A DNA stretch of 64,000 nucleotides from Anadara kagoshimensis (taxonomy: Eukaryota > Mollusca > Bivalvia > Arcoida > Arcidae). The position numbers and the translations under genes were made by a program. Positions 45,701-58,500 of the stretch are shown piece after piece (positions within the stretch are counted from its first letter, which is position 1; the number at the start of each line of letters is the position of its first letter). The notes under the pieces were generated by a model. It saw only the letters and a list, made by a program, of their open reading frames with translations, had not been told where the DNA came from and did not search any database. The stretch lies in the NCBI GenBank assembly GCA_021292105.1, contig CM037870.1:14975234-15039233 (forward strand), in the 5' to 3' direction.

Positions 45701-48700
45701 GTCTCGAACCCATGACCATTGATTCACGAGTCAGTGACCTTAACTACTATGCAACACGTCTCCAATTCGTTAGTACATAAGGTGGAAATGTAAACACGTT
45801 ATAGGGAGTATATTAGCCCGACCTGTCCCCACTGATGAAATGTGATGGTTTGGTTAATGTGAAGGTTCTAACCCCGACCCTTAATCATGAGTCTCCACAC
45901 AGTAGCTAGCATATGAGATGCAAATACAATAGAAATATTATAAGGAGTACCTGCCTTCTCCAGCTTTTGTCTCGTTGTACTTGTAAATCATCAAATAACG
46001 TGGTGTCTCTGGACATAGTATAATGGTCAGTATCTGATAAATAGCCGGTACTACAGTAAAACCTGATATAAAAATAAATATATTCTGATATTAATATTTT
46101 TTTATTTACTTATTTATTAAGTTAAATGTTTAAAAGGTAATTCCCTAGGAATATTCAGGGAACCTCCGTAGCTAAGTGGTCTAAAGTGCACGCCAGGGAT
46201 TTTTCTGGGTATCCACAGGGTCCGGTAAAAGGACCCATTCCCAATGCAAAAAAAAAAAAAAACATGCATTTTTCCCAATTCTGTAGTGAAACATTAACTA
46301 TGTTTATCAATTTTTGAGAAAAAAAATTCACAAGATCATCAACATCATATTCAGAGGATATCTCGTTCTGATAACGATTTCAATCTATAGTAACCCACAT
46401 TTTGCTGGATGATTTATATAGGAACAAAAGAGACAGCGCTATTTTGCTGTGAACACCGATATAATTTGTTCAATTACCAGTATTCTAGTGGTCTAGAATT
46501 TCTAATATGTTGTGATTTTTCAAAAAAATAACATTTTTGTTGGACATTTTCCCAATTTCATCCCAAGGTCCTTTTCCCAAAAAGGTCAGAAAAATCCCTG
46601 CACGCTTACAGATTGCAGTGCCTCTCACTGTCTACATAATCAAAAACAAACATACTAATCCATATCCGAATCACAATCCAGAAGCAAAGTAAAAACGTTG
46701 GAACTGACAAGTTAGGTTATACACGTGAACTTTCACCAGGGAAGTGAGGCCAGGTGCTCCGGAAGGGTAAGCAACTTCTGTTTAGCTAGCTACACCCGCC
46801 ACGTGTGTAATCAAAATTGTGTGAAAGGAACATGGAACTACGAGACGTCAAAAATATCCAGGGCAATCCTGGACACAGAGACATCAAACTTGTCAACAAT
46901 ACTCTGATGACGGCCATAAAACTTTTTGAGGGCCTTGATAAGCCTAAGATTGCAATATATAAATCATAGTATAAGCAAATTCGTCAGTTCGCTTTCAAAT
47001 TTAGGTGTTTTTTCTTCGGGCATCCCGGTTGCTTCCACCATTATTAAACTGCCCACCTTGATATAAGTGAAAAAAAATATTCACTTGGACGTAAAATATT
47101 TTTGTCCACTTCACTACCTAGATATAATATTTTTCATCAAACATTCATAAAAGGGCCATTTTTCCTTCTATAAGCATAAATGCTCATACCGACAATTATC
47201 CCTTCGTATCAATATAGAAAATATCAGAATGCTACTGTCTATATTGGGCCATTATAATGGGTTTTTACTGTACATAATGAATACAATGATAATTATGATA
47301 ATTTGATGAAATAGCAGTAATTGATATGAACATATATGTAAATGAGACAAAGATTGAGACAAAGATTAAGAATTCACCCAATGCATATTGCCATAGGTCT
47401 GTTGTTCCAAGAATATTACCAAGGCCAAGGACACCGGAAGTGATTATTCCTAAGACTGTGGTTAGCTGATACAAGGCACCAAAGAATCCCCTTAATTTTA
47501 CAGGAGCAATTTCTGATAAGTATAATGGAGCGACAACACTGCTTATACCTAAAATAAACAAATAAACAAATGGAATGTTTAAAAAAAACACCAGTTTATG
47601 GAAGCCTCGTAAATTTAGTTAAAACGTGATTTTCTACCGAGGAAATGAGACCGGGTGTTCCGGAAAAGTACACTACCGTGTTTTCTATCTAGAACCACCA
47701 CATGTGTAATCGAAATTGACAATGTACAGAACACCCATAATCTCATAATAGATATTTCCATAGATCTGTTATAGTTGCCTAAACAAGCTGTGAAATTTCT
47801 GTAATAAATTCCCCTCTTATTTCAACTCAAAATCCCAGCGCTTAAGTCGATTGAAAACGACTCTAAATATAATTCTGAAATATACCTGCAGACACACCAA
47901 CAACCATTCTTCCAAAAATCAGCATCTCGTAACTACGACATATTTTTGAGAAAAATAATAGACCACCGGCGAAAACTGCCAACACACTGTTCCTTAGCAT
48001 AAGACCTTTTCTGAAATGTGAAAAAGATAATTCATTAGAACGCGTTTCTGGGGCGTCTGTATACAGTGATCTTGTATCGCTGAACTGGTACAACGGTAGC
48101 CATTTTGAAATGGCGGGAAACAATCAAGTAAAGTATCGTTAAGTTTGGACTACTGCAAGTAAAACAAGTTAGAGTGTTACCCACTATTTTAAATGCACAT
48201 TAAGTTTTTTAAATGTGCATTCTGAGTTTCAAAATGGCTACCGTTGTAACAGTTCTTAAAAAAGATGTTCTAATATTGTCTGTTTCCATGGTGATGCTAG
48301 AATAATAATTATAAGGGAGTAGGGGAAAGAAAGAAGTAAAACCAATAAATTTCCGATTTGATATTGACGACATACATACCTTCCATATCTGTTTGCCAGA
48401 TATCCTCCACTTAGACCTCCAAACATGCCTCCTATGGCATATATAGATACTGTTACCGCCCATAGAAACGTTAGAGTAGAACCAGACACGTACTGTCCAG
48501 TTCTGTCATAATTTGTCACGTTGAAAAATTCTTGAAGAACCTGAAACATTAAGTTATGAAAGCATTCAATATGCTAAAAGTTACGAAAACCATGCAAGTA
48601 TGTTATAATTAAAAAAACAACATCCAAAAAATAGGATAACATATTCTACATCACATTAGGTTTCGGCGGCATTGCTTGATAACACGTATTTTGCAACATG

Positions 48701-48928
48701 AATTATGTAGATATATTAAAATGTAAAGGTACAGAGTCTAAAATTGTTCTTGTCTATATGGTAAAAACATCATATGGACGAACTACCTTTTAAATACACA
48801 ATAAACATAAACAGAACATGGACCTTCATAAAATATATTTTTACAGATGTTTCATTAGATCTTCCCTCTCTCTTTCGTGATGTGTAACTAACATTAATTT
48901 ATGTGTTAATGACATACTTATTAAACGC

Positions 48929-48982
<54 letters not shown>

Positions 48983-51043
48983 TGTGCAACTTACATTCAT
49001 TGATGCGTCAATGACAACATTGATTAACTTCTCTCTCTTGTGATGTAACTTACATTAATTGGTGTGTTAATGACACCATTGTTGAATCCGAAGACAAACG
49101 GTGATCCAAATATACACGACGACACAGCTAGCAATAACTGACATGTTACACCCTTAAATAAAACCAGAATGTTGTTAACATTGTAAATGCCATTATGATT
49201 ATATTATACTCTGTAAGTGTTATTTGTCTCTTTTGAAACCCGTTTTTAGTGTTTCTTTTGATAAGCCACGTTTTCCAACTTATGTTTTGGGATCATGGAA
49301 ACCAAATAGCAAGTAGCATACAGACGTAAACCGAGAATAAGCATTCCGTTCAAAAACGGGTTGTTAATTTGTCTAAATCATCCTTATTATAAATACTTTG
49401 CTTGCAAGTTATTTACGAATGGTGATTACGACTCATATTTATCGGCCTTTAATATTGCTTCATTTAAGCCCTAAGGCTTAGAAGAGATACAGGGCAAAAA
49501 GCGATTTATTTAGAACTAATAACTTGAACGGACCACAGTTTCCCTTAACATAAATAAAATTTTTGGCTATATTTCGTAGTACTTAAAATAATAAGTTTCC
49601 ATATAGAATATAGAATTAGTATATACTACATAGATGTTCAGATTTTAATTTTGCCAGATTGAAATTAAGGAAAATTCTAGTTAAGAAATGGTTGTGAAAC
49701 TTAGTGCTGTCACATCAGTGCCAAATACCATCCCATCTCTGTGTCTAAAATAAGATGTGACTTTGATAACTTTACTTTTGACCTATTCACGTAAACAGAG
49801 TACTATACATTTGTTTTAAGTTTGAACAAAATCCATCCATAGCTGTGAAAGCGGCCACGATTTTACATCGACAGACAGACATGTGGACATAACGATTCCT
49901 AAACCTCTAAATTAGGTTCGCTCTGTGTATTAATAATACCCGGTATTGCTTAAACGATTCAATCGAGACACGATGGCTTACGAATAAGTATTTACATGAA
50001 GTGCGTCAACAATTATTGTTTTGGCTTGGCTGAATGAAAATGAATGAAGAAAATGTAAGCAAAAATCAAACACAAAGACACTGGCCAATGCCAAAATCAT
50101 AAACTTCAAAAACAAAGCAAACATTAAAGTCTCTAGGAAGCGAAACCTGGTGCTCCGGAAAGGTAAGAACCTCCTGTAAAGCCAGATACACTCGCCACGC
50201 GTGAAATCTGAGAATTAAGAAGAAATGGGACACGCAACTTTACTGCAACTAGAGGACGGCAAGTATATCGATGATAAATTTTGGATACAGAAAAAATCTA
50301 ATACTAATCTACAATAATTTGATGACGGCCATAAAACTGATTTTGAGGGTTTGTTGATAAGTCAAGGATTATAATATAGAACAAACATTCCTTTGATCAC
50401 CAAGGGATCACTTGATCGGGTAATGAATCTTCATTTTCTGTCTCTACCTTTGTTATAGAGCAGTGGTTCTACATATTCCTGACAACATGTTTGCTGTTTT
50501 TATAAAGATGCTCATGTGGTTATCTCCTATATTGCTAAACTCTAAGAATTACAACCATTTTATTGCCCACAAGGCAGAATAGCATTTGGAGGGAAAATAC
50601 AGACACTTACAGAATAATGAGTTCTAGCCGAATCAAAAAGTTGCATTTTTGAGTACGTAAAGTTCAGACCTGTCAAAATTTTGATATAGAACTAACGAAA
50701 AGGTGTTCAAGCACGGCTGCTGATTGGCCGATATATAAACAACTAGTGATCGAAAAATTGCCGAAAGATGGACAACAGCTGCCGAAATACTGTCGGGATA
50801 AAGCTATTGAGAGACCGTGATGAGCTGTCGAATCAGCATTTATTCTTTAGCTTTCGAGAGGTATGTACTCTGTATGTGGTAGATGAATTATTTCTATAAA
50901 CAAACCTTTCCTGGATCACGTTCCTTCTCATCAATTTCGGGAAATAAATCCCCATTTGCTGTCTCAACCTCATTTATGGAGCCATTATTCTGTATCTTGC
51001 CGACCACGTGTTTTGCTGTTTTTAAAAGGGGTTCATCCTCCAT
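39725..51043 (-). CDS. Facilitative sugar transporter, SLC2A/GLUT family, 12 coding exons
   Basis: Minus-strand exons: 51043-50906, 49152-49054, 48540-48380, 48010-47886, 47548-47378, 46062-45955, 45010-44919 (or to 44894), 43772-43687, 42359-42147, 41481-41406, 40506-40379 and 39886-39725. The product is about 527 residues, normal for a GLUT. Signatures in order are GFNNGVINTP (helix 1), GGYLANRYGR (loop 2-3), YLSEIAPVKLRG (loop 4-5), CPETPRYL (after helix 6), HLSQQFCGINAVVYYS (helix 7), DRLGRR (loop 8-9), GTGSIPWFFVAELF (helix 10) and VPETKGKT (after helix 12). It should move hexoses across the plasma membrane by facilitated diffusion. Class I members read QLS where this has HLS, and VHWLSN recalls GLUT5, so the subclass and substrate are open. 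Two junctions are unusual (see findings). Start: first ATG in frame, MEDEPLLK. Confidence 0.9.
40545..40740. repeat. Degenerate tandem repeat, about 20-bp unit
   Basis: About eight worn units of AGTAACATTTTCAGACATTTT lie in an intron of the sugar transporter. Confidence 0.6.
40788..41005. repeat. Weak inverted-repeat element
   Basis: GTGTTTATGTAATG at 40836 and CATTACATAAACAC at 40927 are exact complements, with looser inverted similarity outward (ATAGAGGATCT against TCCTCTCTA). It lies in a transporter intron. Confidence 0.4.
41430..41705. repeat. Three tandem copies derived from exon 10 and its acceptor region
   Basis: The coding segment and its upstream intron (TACACAATAACTGTGACAACA ... 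GACTGGACTGAAAATAGAYGATTGATTG on the plus strand) recur at about 41548-41615, heavily changed, and 41629-41705, close. Only the copy at 41406-41481 keeps a full exon with a donor. The intron also has a (GATT)n run. Confidence 0.7.
42398..42650 (+). repeat. tRNA-like SINE (type D) with a different head
   Basis: Head CGGTGGCCCAGTAGTAAAGC, B-box GGCTTCGAACCC. The tail has CATACTGACTCAACGAACTA and GTGCGTGTTAGTAC, like 38511-38770. Confidence 0.65.
43196..43516 (-). repeat. tRNA-headed SINE (type A) in a transporter intron
   Basis: Minus-strand head GCGGTAGCTGAGTTGGTAGA with B-box GGTTCAAACCC. The body matches 54838-55190 and the tail end is shortened. Confidence 0.8.
44013..44266. repeat. Dispersed repeat starting TACCCCCGCTTAAAAAGTGG
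   Basis: The block runs from TACCCCCGCTT through GTGTCCGTCCGTCC and GATCCGATGGATTTTTGGGA to CACAGTTTTTCTAG. A reversed, shortened copy at 55357-55551 marks the edge of the segmental duplication. Confidence 0.7.
44276..44713. mobile_element. 438-bp MITE with long inverted repeats
   Basis: The left end CTGAAGTACGTTACTTATTC and the right end, its complement, pair over about 57 bases. Weaker pairing continues inward, including AAAATATTTTCG with CGAAAATATTTT and CATTTAATCG. The repeat itself contains GTTACTTATTCAA twice in opposite directions. Confidence 0.8.
45530..45770 (-). repeat. tRNA-like SINE, separate family
   Basis: Minus-strand head TTGCATAGTAGTTAAGGTCA with B-box-like GGGTTCGAGACCC. 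The body includes CCATCAAATATACTGGATCG. Confidence 0.5.
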
Positions 51044-51208
51044 TATAGCCAAGTCGTCTTATTCTGTATGTGTTATGATATCAAACTTTACTATATCAGT
51101 GTAAATATAGATTAAGGTGCAATATATATGACTATAAATATGATTGGTGTCTTCTTACATGCATATCTATTTTCTTCTTTAATTTTATGTATGGCTTAAG
51201 TAGCTAGC
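48213..51208. repeat. Segmental duplication, source part (transporter exons 1-3 with introns)
   Basis: Aligns almost base for base with 55552-58543, including introns and the (CT)n run (48931-48978 against 56267-56311). After the TTAA-flanked insertion, similarity resumes at about 53730 and continues to about 55260, against 58555-59530. Confidence 0.9.
48931..48978. repeat. (CT)n microsatellite
   Basis: About 24 CT units in intron 2 of the transporter. The duplicate has a shorter, interrupted run at 56267-56311. Confidence 0.95.
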
Positions 51209-51212
51209 TTAA

Positions 51213-51689
51213 AGGTCACCGGTCACCAAAAACCGAATTTTTTTTATTGTTATTTTCCGAAAGATTACATAATAAAAAGTCGATTTAGCCACAAATAACA
51301 TTTTTTAATCATTTCTGTCATTTTTTACAGCGTAAAATAAAGTCCTGAAACTGTTGAAAAACGGTGTTATCTCCCTTTGGTAGAAAAGGGCACAAAACCG
51401 GAAGTGACGTAGAAGGTGTTATCCCAGCTATTTAGTAAATGAAGCTTGTATAGTGAACTGTATTTATTACCCAGATTTATCACAAGTAACTTCTAGTGTT
51501 TTTATATATTTATTTATTTTTTAGCATTGGGTATTTCAATTTCCTTCAGCAGAAAAAAAAATAAAAAAAAATTTAACGCAATAATAAGAAATAGATAAAG
51601 AAAGAAAAAACTATATTCGTATTTGCTCTAAGTATGATATACTATTACTAATACTTTTACAAAACATAATTTTACATTTCTTTTAAAAT

Positions 51690-51752
<63 letters not shown>

Positions 51753-52265
51753 TATCTATTTATCACAACAAATAATAAAAGAACCCAAATTTCCGTTTTT
51801 ATTTAAAATATTGTTCACATTAATTTTCATTAATATTTAATATAATTTTAATTACATGTATCTTTACATATCTCTTTGAGTTATTTATTTATTTATTTAT
51901 TTATTTATTCATTTATTTATATCTATTTATTTATATATTTATTTATTTATATCTATGTATTTATATCTATTTATCACCACAAATAATAAAAGAACCCAAA
52001 TTTCCGTTTTTTTATGTAAAATATTGTTCATAATAATTTTCATTTTAATTATCTTTACATATCTCTTTGATTTATTTATTTATTGATTTATTTATTTATT
52101 TTTATCTATTTATCGTACGGAATAATAAGAAGAACCCAAAATTTTGTTTTTTATTTAAAAAAAATCTTTTCTCCTCTCTAGTACAGCCATATTATGACCT
52201 CAAATTGATTTCAATTTATATTTGTTTTAGAAATTTTCCCATTTCTTTTTAGATTAAAATCAATG

Positions 52266-52323
<58 letters not shown>

Positions 52324-52516
52324 TACCCATTTAATTAATCAAAAGAACACGTTTTCGGGTAGAATCTGGATCCAAGACCTGTAGTTTTTTGTAGAACGAA
52401 AATATGAAAATACAGGTTCTTATTGTCTCTCAAATAAAATATTTTATCCCAGGATTACTTGAATTTGAAAGCAATTTCAATTCAATAACATCCTATTCCT
52501 TATTTGCAGTAAGTTT

Positions 52517-52557
<41 letters not shown>

Positions 52558-53725
52558 AAATTGAAGTTTACGTCAGTGCGTAACGGTTTTTTTTAAAATA
52601 TTTGTTGATATTTTCCGATGGAGTACTGATCAGAATTCTAATTCTCATTTATTTTCACTGTTTTCATGATGAAATAAAAAAAATATATAAATTTTTATAT
52701 AATAACTTTATTACGCTTTAATTTTAATGGGATGACAAGAACTTTGTCAAAATGTGATACCAGTGGGATTATGCTCAACTAACTAAGGACTCAAAACTCG
52801 AGTGTAACTTTCTTGCATTTATTCACAATAAATTAATATCGTTCAAAGCGTGATTTACACCCCTCATATACCAGTAATTAAGAGATTATCAATATGCTAC
52901 AGTACTGGGAAACATCCTGTTTAGAAGTAGACATCTACCACCTGTAATCAACAGAGTTTACCTTACAATATGCAACATTAATTGACACGTGTGATTATCT
53001 TTATGATATACCCGGTAAATGTTATTTGTCATTTTTGATGGATTCTGAAAATCGAATAAATTAAATTTTAATTAGATTGTTTAATTTGAACAAGACATAC
53101 AAGTCTTTGTTTGAACGTGTGAACTGATTGAATTACAGAATTAAATTAATTTTGAAAATTAAAATTGTTTAAAATCTATTTATTTGACTGAACTCATTCA
53201 TAATAATTTGAATTGTCTTAAACGATTATACCACTCTTATTTCCCTGACTTATATTATCTCGTAATATTTAATCTGAATACATTCAAAACAACTAGAACG
53301 CTGCATGAAGGACTTGTATAAATCTGGCTTTAATTTGTTCTGAAATTTGTGGAAAAAACATAAACATGTTCATCGGTAATTGGGATTTTATTATCTCCAA
53401 ACTTCACAAAATATATAATTTTGACTTCAAAATCAAACTTTAAAACCTTTTAAAATGCCACACAAACCCACATGTAATATATGGATACATATATAAGTAA
53501 TGTGTCTTTCCTCAGCAGCTTAACACCATGTACGTCATCAATTAGGTCGCCGGAAAGTTACGAGCGGTGTCGGAAACTACCGAGTATTAGCAGTTCGTTC
53601 AGGTAAGGTTTTAGTGTATTACAGGTAAATGTAAGGCATGGGAAACTGTCAGACACATCAGTATTGACTTTTCTACCCATTGGAAGGCAAAATACAAAAT
53701 TGATAAATTTGGTGACCGGTGACCT
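51213..53725. mobile_element. TTAA-flanked, non-autonomous piggyBac-like element
   Basis: Inverted ends AGGTCACCGGTCACCAAA (51213-51230) and the complement at 53708-53725 are each preceded or followed by TTAA. TTAA target duplication is the hallmark of piggyBac. The 2.5-kb interior has no transposase frame and is filled with simple repeats: (ATTT)n at 51690-51755 and 51878-51972, (ATT)n at 52266-52323 and (AAT)n at 52519-52554. The duplicate lacks it, reading AGCTTAACAGG at 58541-58551, which suggests insertion after the duplication or clean loss. Confidence 0.7.
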
Positions 53726-54397
53726 TTAACTCTTCCAGAGCACCCGGTCTCACTTCCTTTCACATGTAACAGCTCTCAAATTTTTTTATTTGGCTTTCGC
53801 GATTGTTTTGTGGGCATTGACCGGTATTCTTGTGTCGGCTACTGAATTTTCTATTCATTGTTGTTCGTACTCCTGAAGGTCGGACGAAAAAATTATTACT
53901 GTTGGTATGACTTTGTAAATGTGTTTCGATCGCTTTGACGGACCCTTCACAATGTCTGACATTTTAAAATGCGACTACAAAAAGTAATCACTTAAGTTTT
54001 TTCTGGAACGGAAAAGGCCAGTTTTTGGAATGGCCATCCATAAATCTTGCCATCGAATAGAATATGTACATGTACCAGGGACACTTATCATAAAAAACTC
54101 AGTTGATTCGTATAATCCGGTTTGTGTTGTAATCCATATGCATTGTGATTACAAGTATTTTTTTTTGTAGCTGTTCATAATGAAGTCCGTTTAAAATGTT
54201 GCATAATGCTATTTGAACCGAATCTGGAACATGAATCCAATTAAATATGTAACCCATACTAACCCATAATTTATGATGTTTTGTTTGTTTATCTTAGTTG
54301 TTATAATACATAGTTATAATATATGTAGTCCCATTAATTGACTCATGCCTACTTTTATCGCATTGAACACAATTCATAGTATAAGTAAACAACTTTG

Positions 54398-54615
54398 ACC
54401 TGTCCGCTTGACCTTTCATTTAAATATTTATCACGGACCGAGAACACCTATATATAGGAAGCACAGGTATTTATTTTGTATACTCCATGAGAAATACTTG
54501 CCTCATAGAGTACACATGTGCACTGTGTATGTATTAAGTTGGATCTTAACAATACCCATTTATTGAGTGGACCCTCTTATATAAATAATTCCTAATAAAA
54601 GGTCAAACGGAAAGG
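54398..54615. repeat. MITE with ACCTGTCCGCTTGACC ends
   Basis: Best-kept copy of the family also found at 7741, 32563 and 60244. The right end reads AAAAGGTCAAACGGAAAGGT. The duplicate lacks it. Confidence 0.7.
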
Positions 54616-54837
54616 TCAATTTTGTATATATACTACTACATATCAATAAATTTGCACATAGAATCTTATTTTCTAATAAACTTAAAAAAGATCAAATCAT
54701 GTAACAAATTGTGATTGCCTAATAGCATTTTTTTTCTGAAGGTGAATTTAAAATCTTAATTTGCAGTGATTTTTAAGTTTTTAACAAAGTAACAAATATT
54801 TCTTAAGTTATCCCTTGTGCACCTTATTCTTTCACAA

Positions 54838-55190
54838 GAAACCACTGCGGTTGCTCAGTTGGTAGAGTGCTCGCTCCGTAAGTGGGAGGTCGTGGGTTCG
54901 ATCCCCGGCCGGGTCTGACCCTAGACTTGAAAGTGGGTAGTGAATGTTCTTTCGCCAAGCAATTGGCATTACCAAATGAAAGTCACGGTTCGGATGGGAA
55001 CTTAAAATAAACGAGGTCCCGTGTCACGGTGGGCTTGGCACGCTAAAGAACCCTGTTGTATAATGCCATCAGCGCAACGCACAGGAAAAATTTCTGCACC
55101 TTCGCCTATACTGGCGACGTCTCGATATAAGTGAGATATTCTTGACTGGGACGTTAAACACCATTACTCACTCACTCTTTACAAGACATT
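54838..55190 (+). repeat. tRNA-headed SINE (type A), full-length reference copy
   Basis: Head GCGGTTGCTCAGTTGGTAGA (A box), GGTTCGATCCC (B box), then a body with GTCACGGTTCGGATGGGAAC and a tail TTGACTGGGACGTTAAACAC plus (ACTC)n. The duplicate reads TTCTTTCACAAGACACATTATC straight through at 59480-59505, so this copy is bounded by CACAAG and TACAAG, the likely target duplication. Confidence 0.9.
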
Positions 55191-55356
55191 ATCATCTTTG
55201 CGGAATTAGGATCCCCGTGTGGGATTTATTTCAAATGCCTTATAAAGTTTGAAATGTTATAAAATGTTTTTGGGTATACAGCACATACCTGTCGAAAGTA
55301 TAACACTGAGCTAACGCAAGCCGCTGATTAAAGCTCGGATACTAGAAAATAAGCTC

Positions 55357-55551
55357 TAAACTAGAAAAACTGTGAGCCACAAGCTCACAAAAATACCCCC
55401 CCGCTCCCAAAAATCCATCGGATCAAATTTTTAAATAGGAGGTGCACATCTACATTATATCACAAAGATTGTGTGAAAGTTTCATGAAAATCCATTGAAG
55501 GGTTTAGGAGGAGTTGCGGATAAGAGATAGGTAATCTAAGGTGTAACGGAA
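55357..55551. repeat. Reversed, shortened copy of the 44013-44266 repeat at the duplication edge
   Basis: Runs from CTAGAAAAACTGTGAGCCAC to GTAATCTAAGGTGTAACGGA and stops exactly where the duplicated transporter sequence (ATGTGCATTCTGAG) begins. Confidence 0.75.
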
Positions 55552-58500
55552 TGTGCATTCTGAGTTTCAAAATGGCTACCGTTGTAACAGTTCTTAAAAA
55601 AGATTTTAACATTTTGTCGGTTTCCATGGTGATGCTAGAATAATAATTATAAGGGAGTAGGGGAAAGAAAGAAGTAAAACCAATACATTTTCGATTTGAT
55701 ATTGACGACATATATACCTTCCGTATCTGTTTGCCAGATATCCTCCACTTAGACCTCCAAACATGCCTCCTATGGCATATATAGATACTGTTACCGCCCA
55801 ATAGTAACGTTAGAGTAGAACCAGACATGTACTGTCCAGTTCTGTCATAATTTGTCACGTTGAAAAATTCTTGAAGAACCTGAAACATTAATTATGAAAG
55901 CATTCAATATGCTAAAAGTTACGAAAACCATGCAAGTATGTTATAATTAAAAAAACAACATCCAAAAAATAGGATAACATATTCTACATCACATTAGGTT
56001 TCGGCGGCATTGCTTGATAACACGTATTTTGCAACATGAATTATGTAGATATATTAAAATTAAAGGTACAGAGTCTAAAATTGTTCTTGTCTATATGGTA
56101 AAAACTTCATATGGACGAACTACCTTTTAAATACACAATAAACATAAACAGAGCATGGACCTTCATAAAATATATTTTTACAGATGTTTCATTAGATCTT
56201 CCCTCTCTCTTTCGTGATGAGTAACTAAATTAATTTATGTGTTAACGACATACTTATTTAACGCCCCTCTCTCTCTCTCTCTTCTCTCTCTATCTCTCTC
56301 TCTCTCTCTCCCGTGATGTGCAACTTACATTGATTGATGCGTCAATGACAACATTGATTAACTTCTCTCTCTTGTGATGTAACTTACATTAATTGGTGTG
56401 TTAATGACACCATTGTTGAATCCGAAGACAAACGGTGATCCAAATATACAAGACGACACAGCTAGCAATAACTGACATGTTACACCCTTAAATAAAACCA
56501 GAATGTTGTTACATTGTAAATGCCATTATGATTATATTATACTCTGTAAGTGTTTTGTCTCTTTTGAAACCCGTTTTTAGTGTTTCTTTTGATAAGCCAC
56601 GTTTTCCAACTTATGTTTTGGGATCATGGAAACCAAATAGCAAGTAGCATACAGACGTAAACCTAGAATAAGCATCCCGTTTAAAAACGGGTTGTTAATT
56701 TGTCTAAATCATCCTTATTATAAATACTTTGCTTGCAAGTTATTTCCGACGGTGATTACGACTCATATTTATCGGCATTTAGTATTGCTTCATTTAAGTC
56801 CTAAGGCTTGGAAGAGATACAGGGCAAAAAAACGTTTTATTTAGAACTAATAACTTGAACGGACCACAGTTTCCCTTAACATAAATACAATTTTTGGCAA
56901 TATTTCGTAGTACTTAAAATAATAAGTTTCCATATAGAATATAGAATTAGTATCTACTACATAGATGTTCAGATTTTAATTTTGCCAGATTGAAATTAAA
57001 GAAAATTCTAGTTAAGAAATGGTTGTGAAACTTAGTGCTGTCACATCAGTGCCAAATACCATCCCATCTCTGTGTCTAAAATAAGATGTGACTTTGATAA
57101 CTTGACTTTTGACCTATTCACGTAAACAGAGTACTATACATTTGTTTTAAGTTTGAACAAAATCCATCCATAGCTGTGATAGCGGCCACGATTTTACATC
57201 GACAGACAGACAGGTGGACATAACGATTCCTAAACCTCTAAATTAGGTTCGCTCTGTGTATTAATAATACCTGGTATTGCTTAAACGATTCAATCGAGAC
57301 ACGATGGCTTACGAATAAGTATTTACATGAAGTGCGTCAACAATTATTGTTTAAGCTTGGATTGGCTTGGCTTGGAATGAAAATGAAGAAAATGTAAGCA
57401 AAAATCAAACACAAAGACACTGGCCAATGCCAAAATCATAAACTTCAAAAACAAAGCAAACATTAAAGTCTCTAGGAAGCGAAACCTGGTGCTCCGGAAA
57501 GGTAAGAACCTCCTGTAAAGCCAGATACACCCGCCACGCGTGAAATCTGAGAATTAAGAAGAAATGGGACACGGAACTTTACTGCAACTAGAGGACGGCA
57601 AGTATATCGATGATAATTTTTGGATACAGAAAAAATCTAATACTAATCTACAATAATTTGATGACGGCCATAAACATTTTGAGGGTTTGTTGATAAGTCA
57701 AGGATTACAATATTGAACAAACATTCCTTTGATCACCAAGGGATCACTTGATCGGGTAATGAATTTTCATTTTCTGTCTCTACCTTTGTTATAGAGCAGT
57801 GGTTCTACATATTCCTGACAACGTGTTTGCTGTTTTTATAAAGATGCTCATGTGGTTATCTCCTATATTGCTAATCTCTAAGAATTACAACCATTTTATT
57901 GCCCACAAGGCAGAATAGCATTTGGAGGGAAAATACAGACACTTAAAGCAGAATAATGAGTTCTAGTCGAATCGAAAAGTTGCATTTTTGAGTACGTAAA
58001 GTTCAGACCTGTCAAAATTTTGATATTGAACTAACGAAAAGGTGTTCAAGCACGGCTGTTGATTGGCCGATATATAAACAACTAGTGATCGAAAAATTGC
58101 CGAAAGATGGACAACAGCTGCCGAAATACTGTCGGGATAAAGCTATTGAGGACCGAAATGAGCTGTCGAATCAGCATTTATTCGTTAGCTTTCGACAGGT
58201 ATGTACTCTGTATGTGGTAGATGAATTATTTCCATAAACAAACCTTTCCTGGATCACGTTCCTTCTCATCAATTTCGGGAAATAAATCCCCATTTGCTGT
58301 CTCAACCTCATTTATGGAGCCATTATTCTGTATCTTGCCGACCACGTGTTTTGCTGTTTTTAAAAGGGGTTCATCCTCCATTATAGCCAAGTCGTCTTAT
58401 TCTGTATGTGTTATGATATCAAATACTATATCAGTGTAAATATAGATTAAGGTGCAATATATATGACTATAAATATGATTGGTGTCTTCTTACATGCATA

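Noticed and set aside
51690-52560. Scaffold attachment or origin-like AT-rich region
   Set aside because: It is made of (ATTT)n, (ATT)n and (AAT)n simple repeats inside a non-autonomous transposon. Nothing else supports such a role.
54845-54915. A tRNA gene with good A and B boxes
   Set aside because: It is the head of a SINE. The same body and tail follow it at four other loci, and the acceptor ends do not pair.
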